A stretch of 64,000 nt of DNA, from NCBI RefSeq assembly GCF_041080675.1, contig NZ_CP163520.1:2232001-2296000 (forward strand). The letters are read 5' to 3'. A program made the position numbers and the translations under genes. This DNA is from Streptomyces sp. cg36 (lineage in GTDB: Bacteria > Actinomycetota > Actinomycetes > Streptomycetales > Streptomycetaceae). Numbering within the stretch: position 1 is the first letter of the stretch; each line of letters opens with the position of its first letter. Shown in pieces: positions 34,250 to 43,228 of this stretch. The notes beneath the pieces are model-generated. The model saw only the letters and a program-made list of their open reading frames with translations. It had not been told where the DNA came from and did not search any database.

Positions 34250-35092
34250 TCAGCGGCCGACGTCGGCGAGTTTGGCCCGGAGCTGGAGGACGGACTTGGT
34301 GTGGATCTGGCTGACGCGGCTCTCGGTGACCCCGAGGACGTTGCCGATCTCGGCGAGGGTGAGGCCCTCGTAGTAGTAGAGCGTGACGACGGTCTTCTCG
34401 CGTTCGGGGAGGGTGTTGATGGCGCGGGCGAGGAGTCTTCGCAGTTCGCGGTCTTCGGCGACTTCGACGGGGTCGTCGGCGGCGGTGTCCTCCAGGGTGT
34501 CCATGAGGCTGAGGCGGTCGCCGCCCTCGCCGCCGACGTGGAGCAGCTCTTCCAGGGCGACCACGTTGGCGAGGGACAACTGGCTGAATACCGCGTGCAG
34601 TTCTTCGACGGCGATGCCCATTTCGGCGGCGACCTCGTTCTCCGAGGGGGTGCGGCGCAGTTGGGCTTCGAGGGTGGCGTAGGCGCGCTCGACGGCGCGT
34701 GCCTTCTGCCGTACGGAGCGGGGGATCCAGTCGAGTGCGCGGAGTTCGTCGATCATCGCGCCGCGGATGCGGGTGATGGCGTACGTCTCGAACTTGATGG
34801 CCCGTTCGATGTCGAACTTCTCGATGGCGTCGATGAGCCCGAAGACTCCGGAGGAGACGAAGTCGGCCTGTTCGACGTTGGGGGGCAGGCCGACGCTCAC
34901 TCGGCCCGCGACGTATTTGACCAGCGGTGAGTAGTGCAGGATCAGCTGCTCGCGCAGGCGCTCGTCGCCGCTGTTCTTGTACGAGCGCCACAGTTCGTCC
35001 ACGGAGGAGGGTGCCGGTGGTCGCACGGTGCCACCGGCGCGGGCAGCGGGGGGAGCTGCGGCGCGGTCAGACCCGGAGGTGTGCTGGGGCAT
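34250..35092 (-). CDS. whiG: RNA polymerase sigma factor WhiG
   Basis: 280 residues from ATG 35092, the length of S. coelicolor WhiG. FliA/WhiG subfamily: region 2 [34 protein letters not shown] in outline, region 3 [14 protein letters not shown], region 4 [23 protein letters not shown] and [15 protein letters not shown]. Directs early aerial-hypha genes leading to sporulation (whiH, whiI). It is controlled by binding to the anti-sigma RsiG with c-di-GMP in streptomycetes. The upstream 240 nt to dprA holds its promoter. Confidence 0.96.
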   Translation of the reverse strand: MPQHTSGSDRAAAPPAARAGGTVRPPAPSSVDELWRSYKNSGDERLREQLILHYSPLVKYVAGRVSVGLPPNVEQADFVSSGVFGLIDAIEKFDIERAIKFETYAITRIRGAMIDELRALDWIPRSVRQKARAVERAYATLEAQLRRTPSENEVAAEMGIAVEELHAVFSQLSLANVVALEELLHVGGEGGDRLSLMDTLEDTAADDPVEVAEDRELRRLLARAINTLPEREKTVVTLYYYEGLTLAEIGNVLGVTESRVSQIHTKSVLQLRAKLADVGR

Positions 35093-35333
35093 GCGTTGCC
35101 TTGAGCCGTTCTGCTGTGACGTGAGCGGGGAGCTGCTGGTGCTGCGGGGTTCTCGTGAGCGTAGCGTGACCGGCGTATTGCGGTGCGCGAACGTGGGCGT
35201 CTCGGCGCTGCCCTGTTCGGGTTGCCGGTCACGTGTGCGGTGGGGGGCCGTCGCGGCGGGCGTCGGCCCCGAAAGCGCTGTGGTGCGGCCCTCGGTGGTC
35301 ATCGGCCTTACCTTTTCACCCGAATGCTCCAGG

Positions 35334-36848
35334 TCAAGCACCGCCTCGCCGGGTGCCGCGCGGTCGGCGTGCGGCGGGGGCCAACCGCCATCCGTCGCCG
35401 TCGCGTTCGACGAAGCCGAGGGAGTGCAGTTCGTACAGTCTTCCCAGCGCCTGCTCGGTGCTGGTTCCGGCGTGGCGGGCGATGTCGCTGGTGGGGGCGG
35501 TGCCGTGGCCGGGGAGTGCGTCGAGTACGTGGGTGGTGGCGGGGGCGAGGAGGTCGCGGGGCAGGACGGGGCCCCGTCGGACCGGGGCGAGTTCGCCCAT
35601 TTCTCCAACGAGTTCGACGATTTCCGCGGCGTCGGTGACGAGGGTGGCCTCACCGCGCAGCAGTTCGTGCACTCCGGCGGAGAGTCCGCTGGTGGCGGGG
35701 CCGGGTACGCCTATGGTGTGGCGGCCGAGCCGTTGGGCGTTGCGGGCGGTGGCGAGGGAGCCGCTGCGGTATTCGGCTTCGACGACGACGGTGCCGCGGG
35801 TGAGGGCGGCGATGACGCGGTTGCGCAGGACGAATCGGCCGGGCGTGGGGTGATCGCCCGGCGCCAACTCGCTGACGATGAGGCCCTGTTGCGCGATGCG
35901 GCCGATCAACTCGGCGTGGCCGCGCGGATAGACGACGTCGACTCCGCTGGCGAGGACGGCGATGGTGGCGCCGCTTGCCGCGAGGGTGCCGCGGTGGGCG
36001 GCGCCGTCGACTCCCGCGGCTGCGCCGGAGACCACGACCCAGCCTTTCTCGGCGAGCCCGGCGCCGAGGGTGGCGCCCATGTGGGCGCCGTAGGGGGTGC
36101 AGGCGCGGGCGCCGACCACGGCGACGGATCGCAGTGCCCATATCCGCAGGTCGGCCGCGCCTCGTAGCCATAGTCCGACGGGGCGGGCGTCGCCGAGGTC
36201 GTCGAGTTGTCCGGGCCATTCGGGATCGCCGGGGCAGACGAACCGTCCGCCGAGGTCGTCCAGTGCGGCCAGGTCGCGTTCGGGGTCTGCCGCCGCGGCG
36301 CGTCTGCGGTAGCCGGCGAGCCGGGCGGCGCTGACGCCGGTGAGGGGTGCGTCGGGGTCCTCGGGGGTGGTGAGGAGCCGCATCAGTTCCGCGGCGCCGT
36401 GGATGCGCAGCCATCGGCCGGCGCGCTCGTCGCCCGGCTCGATGACCCGGGTGAGGGCGGCCCGGGCCACGCGCTCGGGGTCGAGGGGGCGGACGCTCGC
36501 GCCGGGGCCGGGGCCAAGTCCTGCTTCCGAGCCGGGTCCTGTTCTTGAGCCGGATTCAGGTCCGGATCCGGTTTCTGAACCGGGACCAGCTCCAGCTCCG
36601 GATCCTGCTCCTGGGCCGGCACCGGGGTCATGCCCGGCGCCGGAGCGGTCGCCGGAGTCTCCGCCCGGCCGCTCGTCCACCGGCTCCCCCACGCCCGGCC
36701 GCCTCTCCGCGCCCCCCGGGCCCGGCTGCCTCCCCACACCCTCTGGGAACCCCGGGCTCAACGGGAACTCCGCGCCCGCCGAGCCCTCCTCCGCCGCCGG
36801 GAGCCCTCCGCCCGCCGAGAACCCCCCGTCCGGGAAGCCCGTGTTCAC
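35334..36848 (-). CDS. dprA: DNA-processing protein DprA with long low-complexity N terminus
   Basis: 504 residues from GTG 36848 (GGGAGG 6 nt upstream), overlapping yifB by 4 nt. The first 125 residues are Gly/Ser/Pro/Glu repeats ([19 protein letters not shown]). Then a SAM-like region and the Rossmann DprA core: [51 protein letters not shown] and the [17 protein letters not shown] loop. A C-terminal winged helix ([22 protein letters not shown]) ends the protein. Loads RecA on incoming single-stranded DNA; its role in non-competent Streptomyces is unclear. Confidence 0.92.
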   Translation of the reverse strand: MNTGFPDGGFSAGGGLPAAEEGSAGAEFPLSPGFPEGVGRQPGPGGAERRPGVGEPVDERPGGDSGDRSGAGHDPGAGPGAGSGAGAGPGSETGSGPESGSRTGPGSEAGLGPGPGASVRPLDPERVARAALTRVIEPGDERAGRWLRIHGAAELMRLLTTPEDPDAPLTGVSAARLAGYRRRAAAADPERDLAALDDLGGRFVCPGDPEWPGQLDDLGDARPVGLWLRGAADLRIWALRSVAVVGARACTPYGAHMGATLGAGLAEKGWVVVSGAAAGVDGAAHRGTLAASGATIAVLASGVDVVYPRGHAELIGRIAQQGLIVSELAPGDHPTPGRFVLRNRVIAALTRGTVVVEAEYRSGSLATARNAQRLGRHTIGVPGPATSGLSAGVHELLRGEATLVTDAAEIVELVGEMGELAPVRRGPVLPRDLLAPATTHVLDALPGHGTAPTSDIARHAGTSTEQALGRLYELHSLGFVERDGDGWRLAPAARRPRGTRRGGA

Positions 36849-38461
36849 CCCGCACCTCCCACTGGTACCGGCGTGCCCCGTGAGATGCCCGTTCTGAGTT
36901 CCAGGGCGAGGCCGATGTGGTTTTCGTCGGGGCGGTCGTGGCCGCAGAGGTCGGCGACGGTCCAGGCGACGCGGAGGACGCGGTCGAGACCTCGGGCGGT
37001 GAGCAGGCCGCGTTCCATGTCGCGTTCGGCCGCGGCGAGGGCTCCGGGGGCGGCGAGCCAGCGGGTGCGCAGTTCGTGGCCGGGGATTTCGCTGTTGGTG
37101 GTCCAGGGGGTGCCTTGGAGCCGGGCGGTGGCCCGTTCGCGGGCGGCGAGGACGCGGGCGGCGACGACGGCGGTGGATTCCCCTCGGCCGCCTTGCGCGA
37201 GCAGGTCTTCGCGGCGGACCGGTTCGGCTTCGACGCGCAGGTCGACGCGGTCGAGGAGCGGGCCGGAGAGCCGGGCCTGGTAGCGGCGGATCGCGGAGGG
37301 GGCGCATTCGCAGCCCGCTCCGTGGAGGGTGTGGCGTCCGCAGGGGCACGGGTTGGCGGCGAGGACCATGAGGAAGCGGGCGGGCAGGCGGACGACTCCG
37401 GCGCTGCGGGCGATGACGACGTGGCCGGCTTCCAGGGGCTGGCGCAGGGAGTCGAGGGCTTTTCCGGTGAACTCGGGGGCTTCGTCGAGGAAGAGGACGC
37501 CCCGGTGGGCGAGGGAGACGGCGCCGGGGCGCGGCAGTCCGTTGCCTCCGCCGACCAGGGACTGCATCGTCGCCGAGTGGTGCGGGGCGCAGTAGGGGGC
37601 TTTGCGGACGAGCGGTTTGCCCGGGGGCAGGATTCCGGCGACGGAGTGGATCGCGGTGACTTCGAGGGATTCCTGGCGGGTGAGGGGCGGCAGGATGCCG
37701 GGGAGCCGCTCGGCCAGCATGGTTTTGCCCGCGCCGGGCGGGCCGTGGAGCATCAGGTGGTGGCCTCCGGCGGCGGCGACTTCGAGGGCGGTGCGGGCGC
37801 CGCGCTGTCCGGCGACGTCGGCGAGGTCGGGCGGGGTGGTGTCGGCGTCGGCGGAGAGGCCGGTGCCGACTCCGGCGCCGGGGACGACCAGTCCGGCGAG
37901 CATGGGATCGGGCCTGCCCTCTTCGGCGGGCTCCTCCTCGGGGACGGGTGCGTCGGTGAGGACGGCGATGAGCTGGCGCAGGCTGCGGACGCCGAGGACG
38001 GAGACGCCGGGGACCAGGGAGGCTTCCGCGGCGGTCTGTTCGGGGACGACGACTTGTTGGTATCCGGCTTCGGCGGCGGCGAGGACGGCGGGCAGGATGC
38101 CGCGGACGGGCCGCACCCGGCCGTCGAGGCCCAGTTCTCCGATCATGACGAGGTCGGCTAGTTCTCGTGGGTCGATCCGTTCGGCCGCGCCGAGGACCGC
38201 GCAGGCTACGGCGAGGTCGAAGCCGCTGCCGCCTTTGGGGACGGAGGCGGGGCTGAGGCCCACGGTGAGTTTCTTCTGGGGCCAGTCGGCTCCGGAGTTG
38301 ACGACGGCGGCCCTGACGCGGTCGCGGCTTTCGCTGAGGCTCTTGTCGGGGAGGCCGACGAGGGTGAAGGCGGCGACTCCGGGTTCGAGGTCGGCCTGGA
38401 CTTCGACGACGACTCCTTCGACGCCGACGAGGGCGACGGAGCAGGTGCGGGCGAATCCCAT
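36845..38461 (-). CDS. YifB/ComM family AAA ATPase (Mg-chelatase-like)
   Basis: 538 residues. N-terminal Lon-like S5 fold (VALVGVEGVVVEVQADLEPG, GLPDKSLSESRDRVRAAV, TVGLSPASVPKGGSGFDLAVA), then AAA core with Walker A LHGPPGAGKTML, Walker B GVLFLDEAPEF and a Cys cluster CPCGRHTLHGAGCEC. C-terminal helices GLDRVLRVAWTVADL. ComM homologues are hexameric branch-migration helicases in natural transformation. Between yraN and dprA with overlaps on both sides, so one operon. Confidence 0.92.
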   Translation of the reverse strand: MGFARTCSVALVGVEGVVVEVQADLEPGVAAFTLVGLPDKSLSESRDRVRAAVVNSGADWPQKKLTVGLSPASVPKGGSGFDLAVACAVLGAAERIDPRELADLVMIGELGLDGRVRPVRGILPAVLAAAEAGYQQVVVPEQTAAEASLVPGVSVLGVRSLRQLIAVLTDAPVPEEEPAEEGRPDPMLAGLVVPGAGVGTGLSADADTTPPDLADVAGQRGARTALEVAAAGGHHLMLHGPPGAGKTMLAERLPGILPPLTRQESLEVTAIHSVAGILPPGKPLVRKAPYCAPHHSATMQSLVGGGNGLPRPGAVSLAHRGVLFLDEAPEFTGKALDSLRQPLEAGHVVIARSAGVVRLPARFLMVLAANPCPCGRHTLHGAGCECAPSAIRRYQARLSGPLLDRVDLRVEAEPVRREDLLAQGGRGESTAVVAARVLAARERATARLQGTPWTTNSEIPGHELRTRWLAAPGALAAAERDMERGLLTARGLDRVLRVAWTVADLCGHDRPDENHIGLALELRTGISRGTPVPVGGAG

Positions 38462-38824
38462 TCACGCCACCCCCCGCGCGTGCTCGGTGCGGGCTGCGCC
38501 CTTGCGGGGCAGGACGATGCCGACCAGGTCGATGCGGACGCCGCCCGGGGGCGGTCCGCCGTGGTCGGCGAGCCACCGTTCGGCGAGGTGTCTGAGCCGG
38601 GCGGCCTTGTCCGGGGTGACGGCGGCCATGGGGTGCTGGAAGCTGCCCGCTCGGCGTGTTTTCACCTCGCAGACCACCAGGACGTCGCCGTCGCGGGCGA
38701 CGATGTCGATCTCTCCGGTCCTGCCGCACCGCCAGTTGCGGGCGATCACTGTCATTCCTGCGCCTGTCAGCAGTCGGGCCGCCAGGTCTTCGCCGTACCG
38801 TCCGAGTGCTCCTCGTGCGTACAT
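38462..38824 (-). CDS. YraN/UPF0102 family endonuclease-like protein
   Basis: 120 residues from ATG 38824 (GGAGG 9 nt upstream). Restriction-endonuclease-like fold: [45 protein letters not shown] with the D-x(n)-E-x-K core (E, I, D then EVK), and RIDLVGI. Probably a DNA-structure-related nuclease; biological role unproven. First gene of yraN-yifB-dprA, a conserved actinobacterial order. Confidence 0.9.
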   Translation of the reverse strand: MYARGALGRYGEDLAARLLTGAGMTVIARNWRCGRTGEIDIVARDGDVLVVCEVKTRRAGSFQHPMAAVTPDKAARLRHLAERWLADHGGPPPGGVRIDLVGIVLPRKGAARTEHARGVA

Positions 38825-38977
38825 TCGGCACCACCTCCGGTACCGACTGTCACGCACCCCCGCCCAAGAAGTGGATCTTGGTGGACAACCCCCGGGCTGG
38901 GGAAAACTCCGTCACTCGCGAGGGTGATGCCGCACGCGGCGCTGACACAGGCGCACAGATGCGGGCATACAGAGAAG

Positions 38978-39005
38978 GCCACGCGCCCCCGAAGGAACGC
39001 GTGGC
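38978..39005 (-). terminator. Stem-loop after the DUF2469 gene
   Basis: GCCACGCG (38978-38985) pairs with CGCGTGGC (38998-39005), 12-nt loop; CTTCTCT follows on the transcribed strand. It ends the NUDIX-DUF2469 unit ahead of yraN. Confidence 0.6.
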
Positions 39006-39057
39006 GTACGGGAGCCCCGCGGCGAGCGCGCGGCGCGGGACGGTGTCCCGGGCCGGA

Positions 39058-39366
39058 TCAGCCGCCCGGCAGTTCGAGGTCGCTCTTGTTGAGCTCCTCG
39101 ATGTTCACGTCCTTGAAGGTGAGGACCCGCACCTGCTTGACGAACCTGGCCGGCCTGTACATGTCCCAGACCCAGGCGTCGGCCATCGACACCTCGAAGA
39201 ACACCTCGCCCTGGACCGAGTGCACCTGCATCTCGTAGTCATTGGTGAGGTAGAAACGCCGCTCGGTCTCGATCACGTATTTGAACAGACCGACGACGTC
39301 GCGGTACTCCCGGTAGAGCTTCAGCTCCATCTCGGTCTCGTACTTTTCGAGGTCCTCGGCGCTCAT
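39058..39366 (-). CDS. DUF2469-family protein
   Basis: 102 residues from ATG 39366. Small acidic protein: MSAEDLEKYETEMELKLY, DVVGLFKYVIETERRFYLTN, EVFFEVSMADAWVWDMYR, VKQVRVLTFKDVNIEEL. This strongly conserved actinobacterial protein has no established function. No membrane segment or metal motif. Lies after the NUDIX gene on the same strand, 55 nt away, and probably shares its message with sipZ-NUDIX. Confidence 0.92.
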   Translation of the reverse strand: MSAEDLEKYETEMELKLYREYRDVVGLFKYVIETERRFYLTNDYEMQVHSVQGEVFFEVSMADAWVWDMYRPARFVKQVRVLTFKDVNIEELNKSDLELPGG

Positions 39367-39421
39367 GGCATGTTCCCCTTCAGCCGTGCGTCCCCCCATT
39401 GTGCGTCAGCCCCCGGCGCCC

Positions 39422-40084
39422 CTAGACGATTTCCGGAGCCAGGACCACCGGCGCACGCGGAGGACCCTCTTCGAGCAGCGTGCGCAGCAGCTCGGCGAGT
39501 CTGGTCGGGTACACCGTCTCACGCGCCGCCGACAGTTCGGCGGAGGTCCACCACCTCAGACCGGCCGTACTGCGTCGTTCCAGCTCGGTGAGGCCGGTGG
39601 GCGCGGCATCGGTGCGGGTGGTACGGGCCAGGAAGTACCACTCGTCCTGATCCCACCGGCGGCCGTCGAAGGGGAACGAGCACATCCGCTGCCACAGCAC
39701 CGGCCCGAGTTCGACCTCGGTGATGCCGGTCTCCTCGGCCAGTTCGCGCAGGGCCGCCTCGGCGCGGGTCTCGTCGCCCTCCAGGCCGCCGCCCGGGGTG
39801 AACCACCAGGTGTCGGACGGGTCGTCCGGTTCGAAGCCGTGCATCAGCAGGATGCGGTCCTGCGGGTCGAGCAGCACCACCCGCGCGACCCTGCGCGGCC
39901 CACCGGGCCCGCCGCCCGTGTCCTGGCCGTCCTGGTCGCCGGCGCCCCGACTGTCCTGACCGCCCGCGCCTCGGCCGCCCCGGCCGCCCCGGCCGCCCCG
40001 GCCACCCTGGTCGCCGATGTCCTGACCGCCCCGGGCACCGGTGCCCTGGCCGCCGAGGAGCCCCTCCCCCTCACTGCCCGCCAA
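39422..40084 (-). CDS. NUDIX hydrolase (MutT-like) with Gly-rich N-terminal repeats
   Basis: 220 residues from TTG 40084, chosen because GGGAGG lies 6 nt upstream; it overlaps sipZ by 14 nt. The first 60 residues are GGR/GGRG and GAGDQDGQD repeats, followed by VARVVLLDPQDRILLMHGFE and the NUDIX box GGGLEGDETRAEAALRELAEE-TGI (Gx5Ex7REUxEExGU satisfied). Hydrolyses nucleoside diphosphate-linked compounds; exact substrate unknown. A mutT-like gene cotranscribed with sipZ is described in S. lividans. Confidence 0.88.
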   Translation of the reverse strand: MAGSEGEGLLGGQGTGARGGQDIGDQGGRGGRGGRGGRGAGGQDSRGAGDQDGQDTGGGPGGPRRVARVVLLDPQDRILLMHGFEPDDPSDTWWFTPGGGLEGDETRAEAALRELAEETGITEVELGPVLWQRMCSFPFDGRRWDQDEWYFLARTTRTDAAPTGLTELERRSTAGLRWWTSAELSAARETVYPTRLAELLRTLLEEGPPRAPVVLAPEIV

Positions 40085-40868
40085 CGGACACCTCCCGACC
40101 GCCCGCTCCCGTACCCGTCCCCGTACCGCCCCCACCCGCCCGGTCGGCCCGGCCGCGACGGCGGCGTCCCAGGAATCCGGCCACGGGCCCGTACACCCCG
40201 CCGCCGAAGATCAGGACGGCACCGGCGATCACCGCGCCCACCATCAGCCTCAGCGGGCCCGGCTGCGAGATGCCGCCGGGGAACTCCTTGAAGCCGTCGG
40301 GGCGCTTCAGCATGCCGTCCAGGGGCCAGGCGATGGCGTCCACGCGGGCGCTGACGGCCGAGCGCGGCACCGAGCCGTTGGCGGCGTCCTCCAGGTGGAC
40401 CCGGGAGTCCAGCGAGACGTTGCGCTGGTCGCCGAGGAGGAAGAGCTGGTCCTTGGGGACCGTGGCGCTGAACTTGCTCGTGGAGGGGGCCACATCGTGC
40501 AGATACGGTTCTTCGACGGTCTTGCCGTTGACGGTGAGTTTGCCGCCCTGGTCGCAGCACTTGACGGTGTCGCCGCCTATGCCGACCACGCGCTTGACCA
40601 TCGTGGCGTTGCCCCAGACCTTGTCCTTGAAGATCACCACGTCGCCGCGCTTCACGTCGGCGCCGTCGATGCGCTGGGCCAGGACCCGGTCGCCCGCCTT
40701 CACCGTCGGGTTCATGGACTCGGTCGGCACCGTGTACGGCTTGTACTCGACGGCTCCCCAGGCGAAGCCGCCCAGGAAGAGGAGACAGCCGACGGCCACG
40801 GCCAGTCCCGACAGCAGATTGCCGAGACCGCGGCCGTGGCCGTCGTCGTCCTGTCCTGTTGCGCTCAT
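40071..40868 (-). CDS. sipZ: Type I signal peptidase SipZ
   Basis: 265 residues from ATG 40868 (GGAGGA 8 nt upstream). N-terminal membrane anchor LLSGLAVAVGCLLFLGGFAW, catalytic Ser in VPTESMNPTVKAGDRV, catalytic Lys in TMVKRVVGIGGDTV, box E LLGDQRNVSLDSR. A second membrane helix near the C terminus (RLMVGAVIAGAVLIFGGGVYG) is typical of Streptomyces SipZ/X/Y. The Ser box differs from the usual SGSM. Separate unit from sipWXY, as indicated by the hairpin at 40939-40960. Confidence 0.9.
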   Translation of the reverse strand: MSATGQDDDGHGRGLGNLLSGLAVAVGCLLFLGGFAWGAVEYKPYTVPTESMNPTVKAGDRVLAQRIDGADVKRGDVVIFKDKVWGNATMVKRVVGIGGDTVKCCDQGGKLTVNGKTVEEPYLHDVAPSTSKFSATVPKDQLFLLGDQRNVSLDSRVHLEDAANGSVPRSAVSARVDAIAWPLDGMLKRPDGFKEFPGGISQPGPLRLMVGAVIAGAVLIFGGGVYGPVAGFLGRRRRGRADRAGGGGTGTGTGAGGREVSVGGQ

Positions 40869-40938
40869 CCCAGTGCTCCTCCCCCGGTCCCCGCGTGTCA
40901 CGCGGCCCGGAGACGTCGACGATCTGGGACGGCACCCT

Positions 40939-40960
40939 ACCCGGCGGTATCCCGCCGGGT
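40939..40960 (-). terminator. 9-bp hairpin at the end of sipY
   Basis: ACCCGGCGG (40939-40947), loop TATC, CCGCCGGGT (40952-40960). It overlaps the last base of the sipY stop codon. In S. lividans sipW-sipX-sipY are one operon and sipZ starts the next; this hairpin sits at that boundary. Confidence 0.65.
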
Positions 40961-41931
40961 CAGCCCTCTCGGGTCAGGTCGGTGCGGTTGATCGCGTCAC
41001 CGGACCGGGCGAACCTGCGGCGGCGCCACAGCACGATCGGCACCGCGCCCGCCAGTCCGGCCGCGACCGGGCCCGTGTTCGCCATCGCGTTGAGGCCCTT
41101 CTGGTCGAAGGTGCCGGGGATGCCGAGCCAGTCGATGCGGTTCAGCGGCCAGGCGATGGTGAACGCGCGGCCCACCACCTCGTCGTTGGAGACGGTGCCG
41201 CCGCCGGGCAGCTCCTGGTGGTAGCGGGAGTCCAGCGAGTTCTGGCGGTGGTCGCCCATCACCCAGATCCGGCCCTTGGGGACCTTGATCGGGCCGAACG
41301 GCATGTCGTCGCAGGCGCTGTCGCCGGGGTAGATGTACGGCTCGTTCAGGGCGTGGCCGTTGACCTTGACCGGGCCGCCCTTCTTGCACTCCACCGTGTC
41401 GCCGCCGGTCGCGATGACCCGCTTGATCAGGTCCTTCTCCTCGGCGGACGGCATCAGGCCGATGAAGCTGAGGAACTTCTGCACGGCGTTGGGCTCGGCC
41501 GGCTTCTGGTCCTCCAGCCAGCCGCCCGGGTCGTGGAAGACGACGACCTCGCCGCGCTCGGGCGTGGAGCCGAACCACGGGGTCAGCTTGTCGACCAGCA
41601 CCCGGTCGCCGCGCTGCAGGGTGTCCTGCATGGAGTCCGAGGGGATCGAGAACGCCTGCACCAGGAACGTCTTGATCAGCAGGGCGAGGACCAGGGCGAT
41701 GCCGATGAGCAGCGGCAGCTCCTTCCAGAAGGAGCGCTGCTTCTTGGGGCCGGGGTCGCGGTCCGCGCCGCCGCCCGGCTCGCCCTCGTCCCCGGCGCCG
41801 CCGTCAGCGGTCCCGCCCGCGCCGCCGTCCTGCTGGGCCTCCCGGGCCGCCGCGGGCGGCTCGGCGGGCCGCTCCGGCCGCTCCTCGGGCTCGTCGTGTC
41901 CGGATCGTGCGCCGACCGCCAAATCCCCCAC
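40960..41931 (-). CDS. sipY: Type I signal peptidase SipY
   Basis: 323 residues from GTG 41931 (AGGAG 5 nt upstream); GTG 41937 overlaps the ribosome site and is less likely. A 55-residue Glu/Pro/Gly-rich cytoplasmic head precedes the anchor LPLLIGIALVLALLIKTFLV. Catalytic Ser in SIPSDSMQDTLQ, Lys in DLIKRVIATGGDTV, box E VMGDHRQNSLDSR, plus a C-terminal helix (VAAGLAGAVPIVLW) and basic tail. The Ser box SDSM instead of SGSM is the SipY type. Confidence 0.92.
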   Translation of the reverse strand: MGDLAVGARSGHDEPEERPERPAEPPAAAREAQQDGGAGGTADGGAGDEGEPGGGADRDPGPKKQRSFWKELPLLIGIALVLALLIKTFLVQAFSIPSDSMQDTLQRGDRVLVDKLTPWFGSTPERGEVVVFHDPGGWLEDQKPAEPNAVQKFLSFIGLMPSAEEKDLIKRVIATGGDTVECKKGGPVKVNGHALNEPYIYPGDSACDDMPFGPIKVPKGRIWVMGDHRQNSLDSRYHQELPGGGTVSNDEVVGRAFTIAWPLNRIDWLGIPGTFDQKGLNAMANTGPVAAGLAGAVPIVLWRRRRFARSGDAINRTDLTREG

Positions 41932-43228
41932 ATCCACTCCTCACTCCGTGCCACCGCCCGCGCCGTGCGAGACGCAGGCCCACCACTCCCATAACGAGCG
42001 GGAGTTCCGCAGGGCTCGGGAGCCGGATCGCTTCGTTCGATATCAGTTCATCCGATATCGATTCGTTTGCTGTCTTTTCACGCGATGCAGCGGGATCCGC
42101 TGCCGGATCCCGGGAGGACACCCTATGCGAAGCGCCGGGCGCGGCGGCCGACCCGCCGGGCGCGTCCGGCACCGGGGCGAAGGTGCCCGGTTCCTCCAGG
42201 CGCCGCCAGTGGGACAGCGGCCAGACGATGGCGACGGCGCGCCCGATCACCCCGTCCTCGGAGACCGTGCCGTGGTACGGCTCGTCGAGGTGGAAGCGGG
42301 AATCGGCCGAGTTCGAGCGGTGGTCGCCCATCACGAAGAGGCGGCCCTCGGGCACCTTGACCTCGAACTTGATCTGCGAGGGCGGGTTGCCGGGCTGGAC
42401 GTAGGGCTCGTCCAGGGGGACGCCGTTGACGGTGATCTTTCCGTTGGCGTCACAGCACTTGACGGTGTCCCCACCGACGGCGATGACGCGTTTGATGAGG
42501 TCCTGTTCGTTGTCGGACGGCAGCAGTCCGATGAAGGTGAGGCCCTGTTTGACCTGTCTGACGCCGACGGGGTCGCTGCCGCCTGCCGACTTCTTCTCGT
42601 CCTTGAGCCAGCCGCCGGGGTCCTTGAAGACCACCACGTCACCGCGGTGCGGCCGGGCTCCGAACCAGGGCGTGAGCTTGTCGACCAGGACCCGGTCGCC
42701 GATGGTGATGGTGTCCTGCATGGAGCCGGACGGGATGACGAACGCCTGGACGAGGAAGGTCTTCAGTACGAGGGCGATCAGCACCGCCACCCCTATGAGC
42801 AGGGGTATCTCCCTGACGGCGGACCTGCGTCGGCGCCGTTTGACCTTGCGGGCGAGCTTGCGCCGCTCGGCGCGGCCCTGCTGGGCGCGGCGGCCGGGCG
42901 GCCGGGCGGAGTCGGACGCCGGGCGCGGACCGGGGATGCCGGAGGCGGGCGGCTCCGGCAGGTCGGTGCCTTCCGGCGCCGGGAGGCCGGGGTCGGCCGG
43001 GCCGGCGAACCCGGGGCCGCCCGGGGCCCCGAGGCCGGAATCGGACGGGTCCCCAAGGCCGGGGCCGCCCGGGGCCCCGAAGCCCGGCCCGCCCGGCTCC
43101 CGGACGTCGGAATCGGCCGGATCCGGTCGTGGTCCCGGTACCCGGCGCGGTGTCGTCGGTCTGGTGCCGGTGGGGAGGGGCTCGTCGGCGGGGCGGGGGG
43201 CCGAGCGCGGGCGCCCCCGGTTACCCAT
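41804..43228 (-). CDS. sipX: Type I signal peptidase SipX, C terminus uncertain
   Basis: 474 residues as read. A Pro/Gly/Asp-rich head of about 135 residues contains near-repeats of GLGAPGGPGF. Then anchor IPLLIGVAVLIALVLKTFLV, Ser in VIPSGSMQDTI, Lys in DLIKRVIAVGGDTVKCC, box E VMGDHRSNSADSRFH. A C-terminal helix LPLVMGVVGL is seen. The frame continues 128 nt into sipY, where it encodes an unusual Arg/Gly/Ala tail. A TGA just before sipY in another frame hints at an indel. The head overlaps the end of sipW by 8 nt. Confidence 0.88.
   Translation of the reverse strand: MGNRGRPRSAPRPADEPLPTGTRPTTPRRVPGPRPDPADSDVREPGGPGFGAPGGPGLGDPSDSGLGAPGGPGFAGPADPGLPAPEGTDLPEPPASGIPGPRPASDSARPPGRRAQQGRAERRKLARKVKRRRRRSAVREIPLLIGVAVLIALVLKTFLVQAFVIPSGSMQDTITIGDRVLVDKLTPWFGARPHRGDVVVFKDPGGWLKDEKKSAGGSDPVGVRQVKQGLTFIGLLPSDNEQDLIKRVIAVGGDTVKCCDANGKITVNGVPLDEPYVQPGNPPSQIKFEVKVPEGRLFVMGDHRSNSADSRFHLDEPYHGTVSEDGVIGRAVAIVWPLSHWRRLEEPGTFAPVPDAPGGSAAAPGASHRVSSRDPAADPAASREKTANESISDELISNEAIRLPSPAELPLVMGVVGLRLARRGRWHGVRSGCGGFGGRRTIRTRRARGAAGAARRAARGGPGGPAGRRRGRDR

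Noticed and set aside
35653..38834. Forward and reverse Arg/Pro-rich ORFs over dprA and yifB
   Set aside because: Alternative-frame shadows with no recognisable motif.
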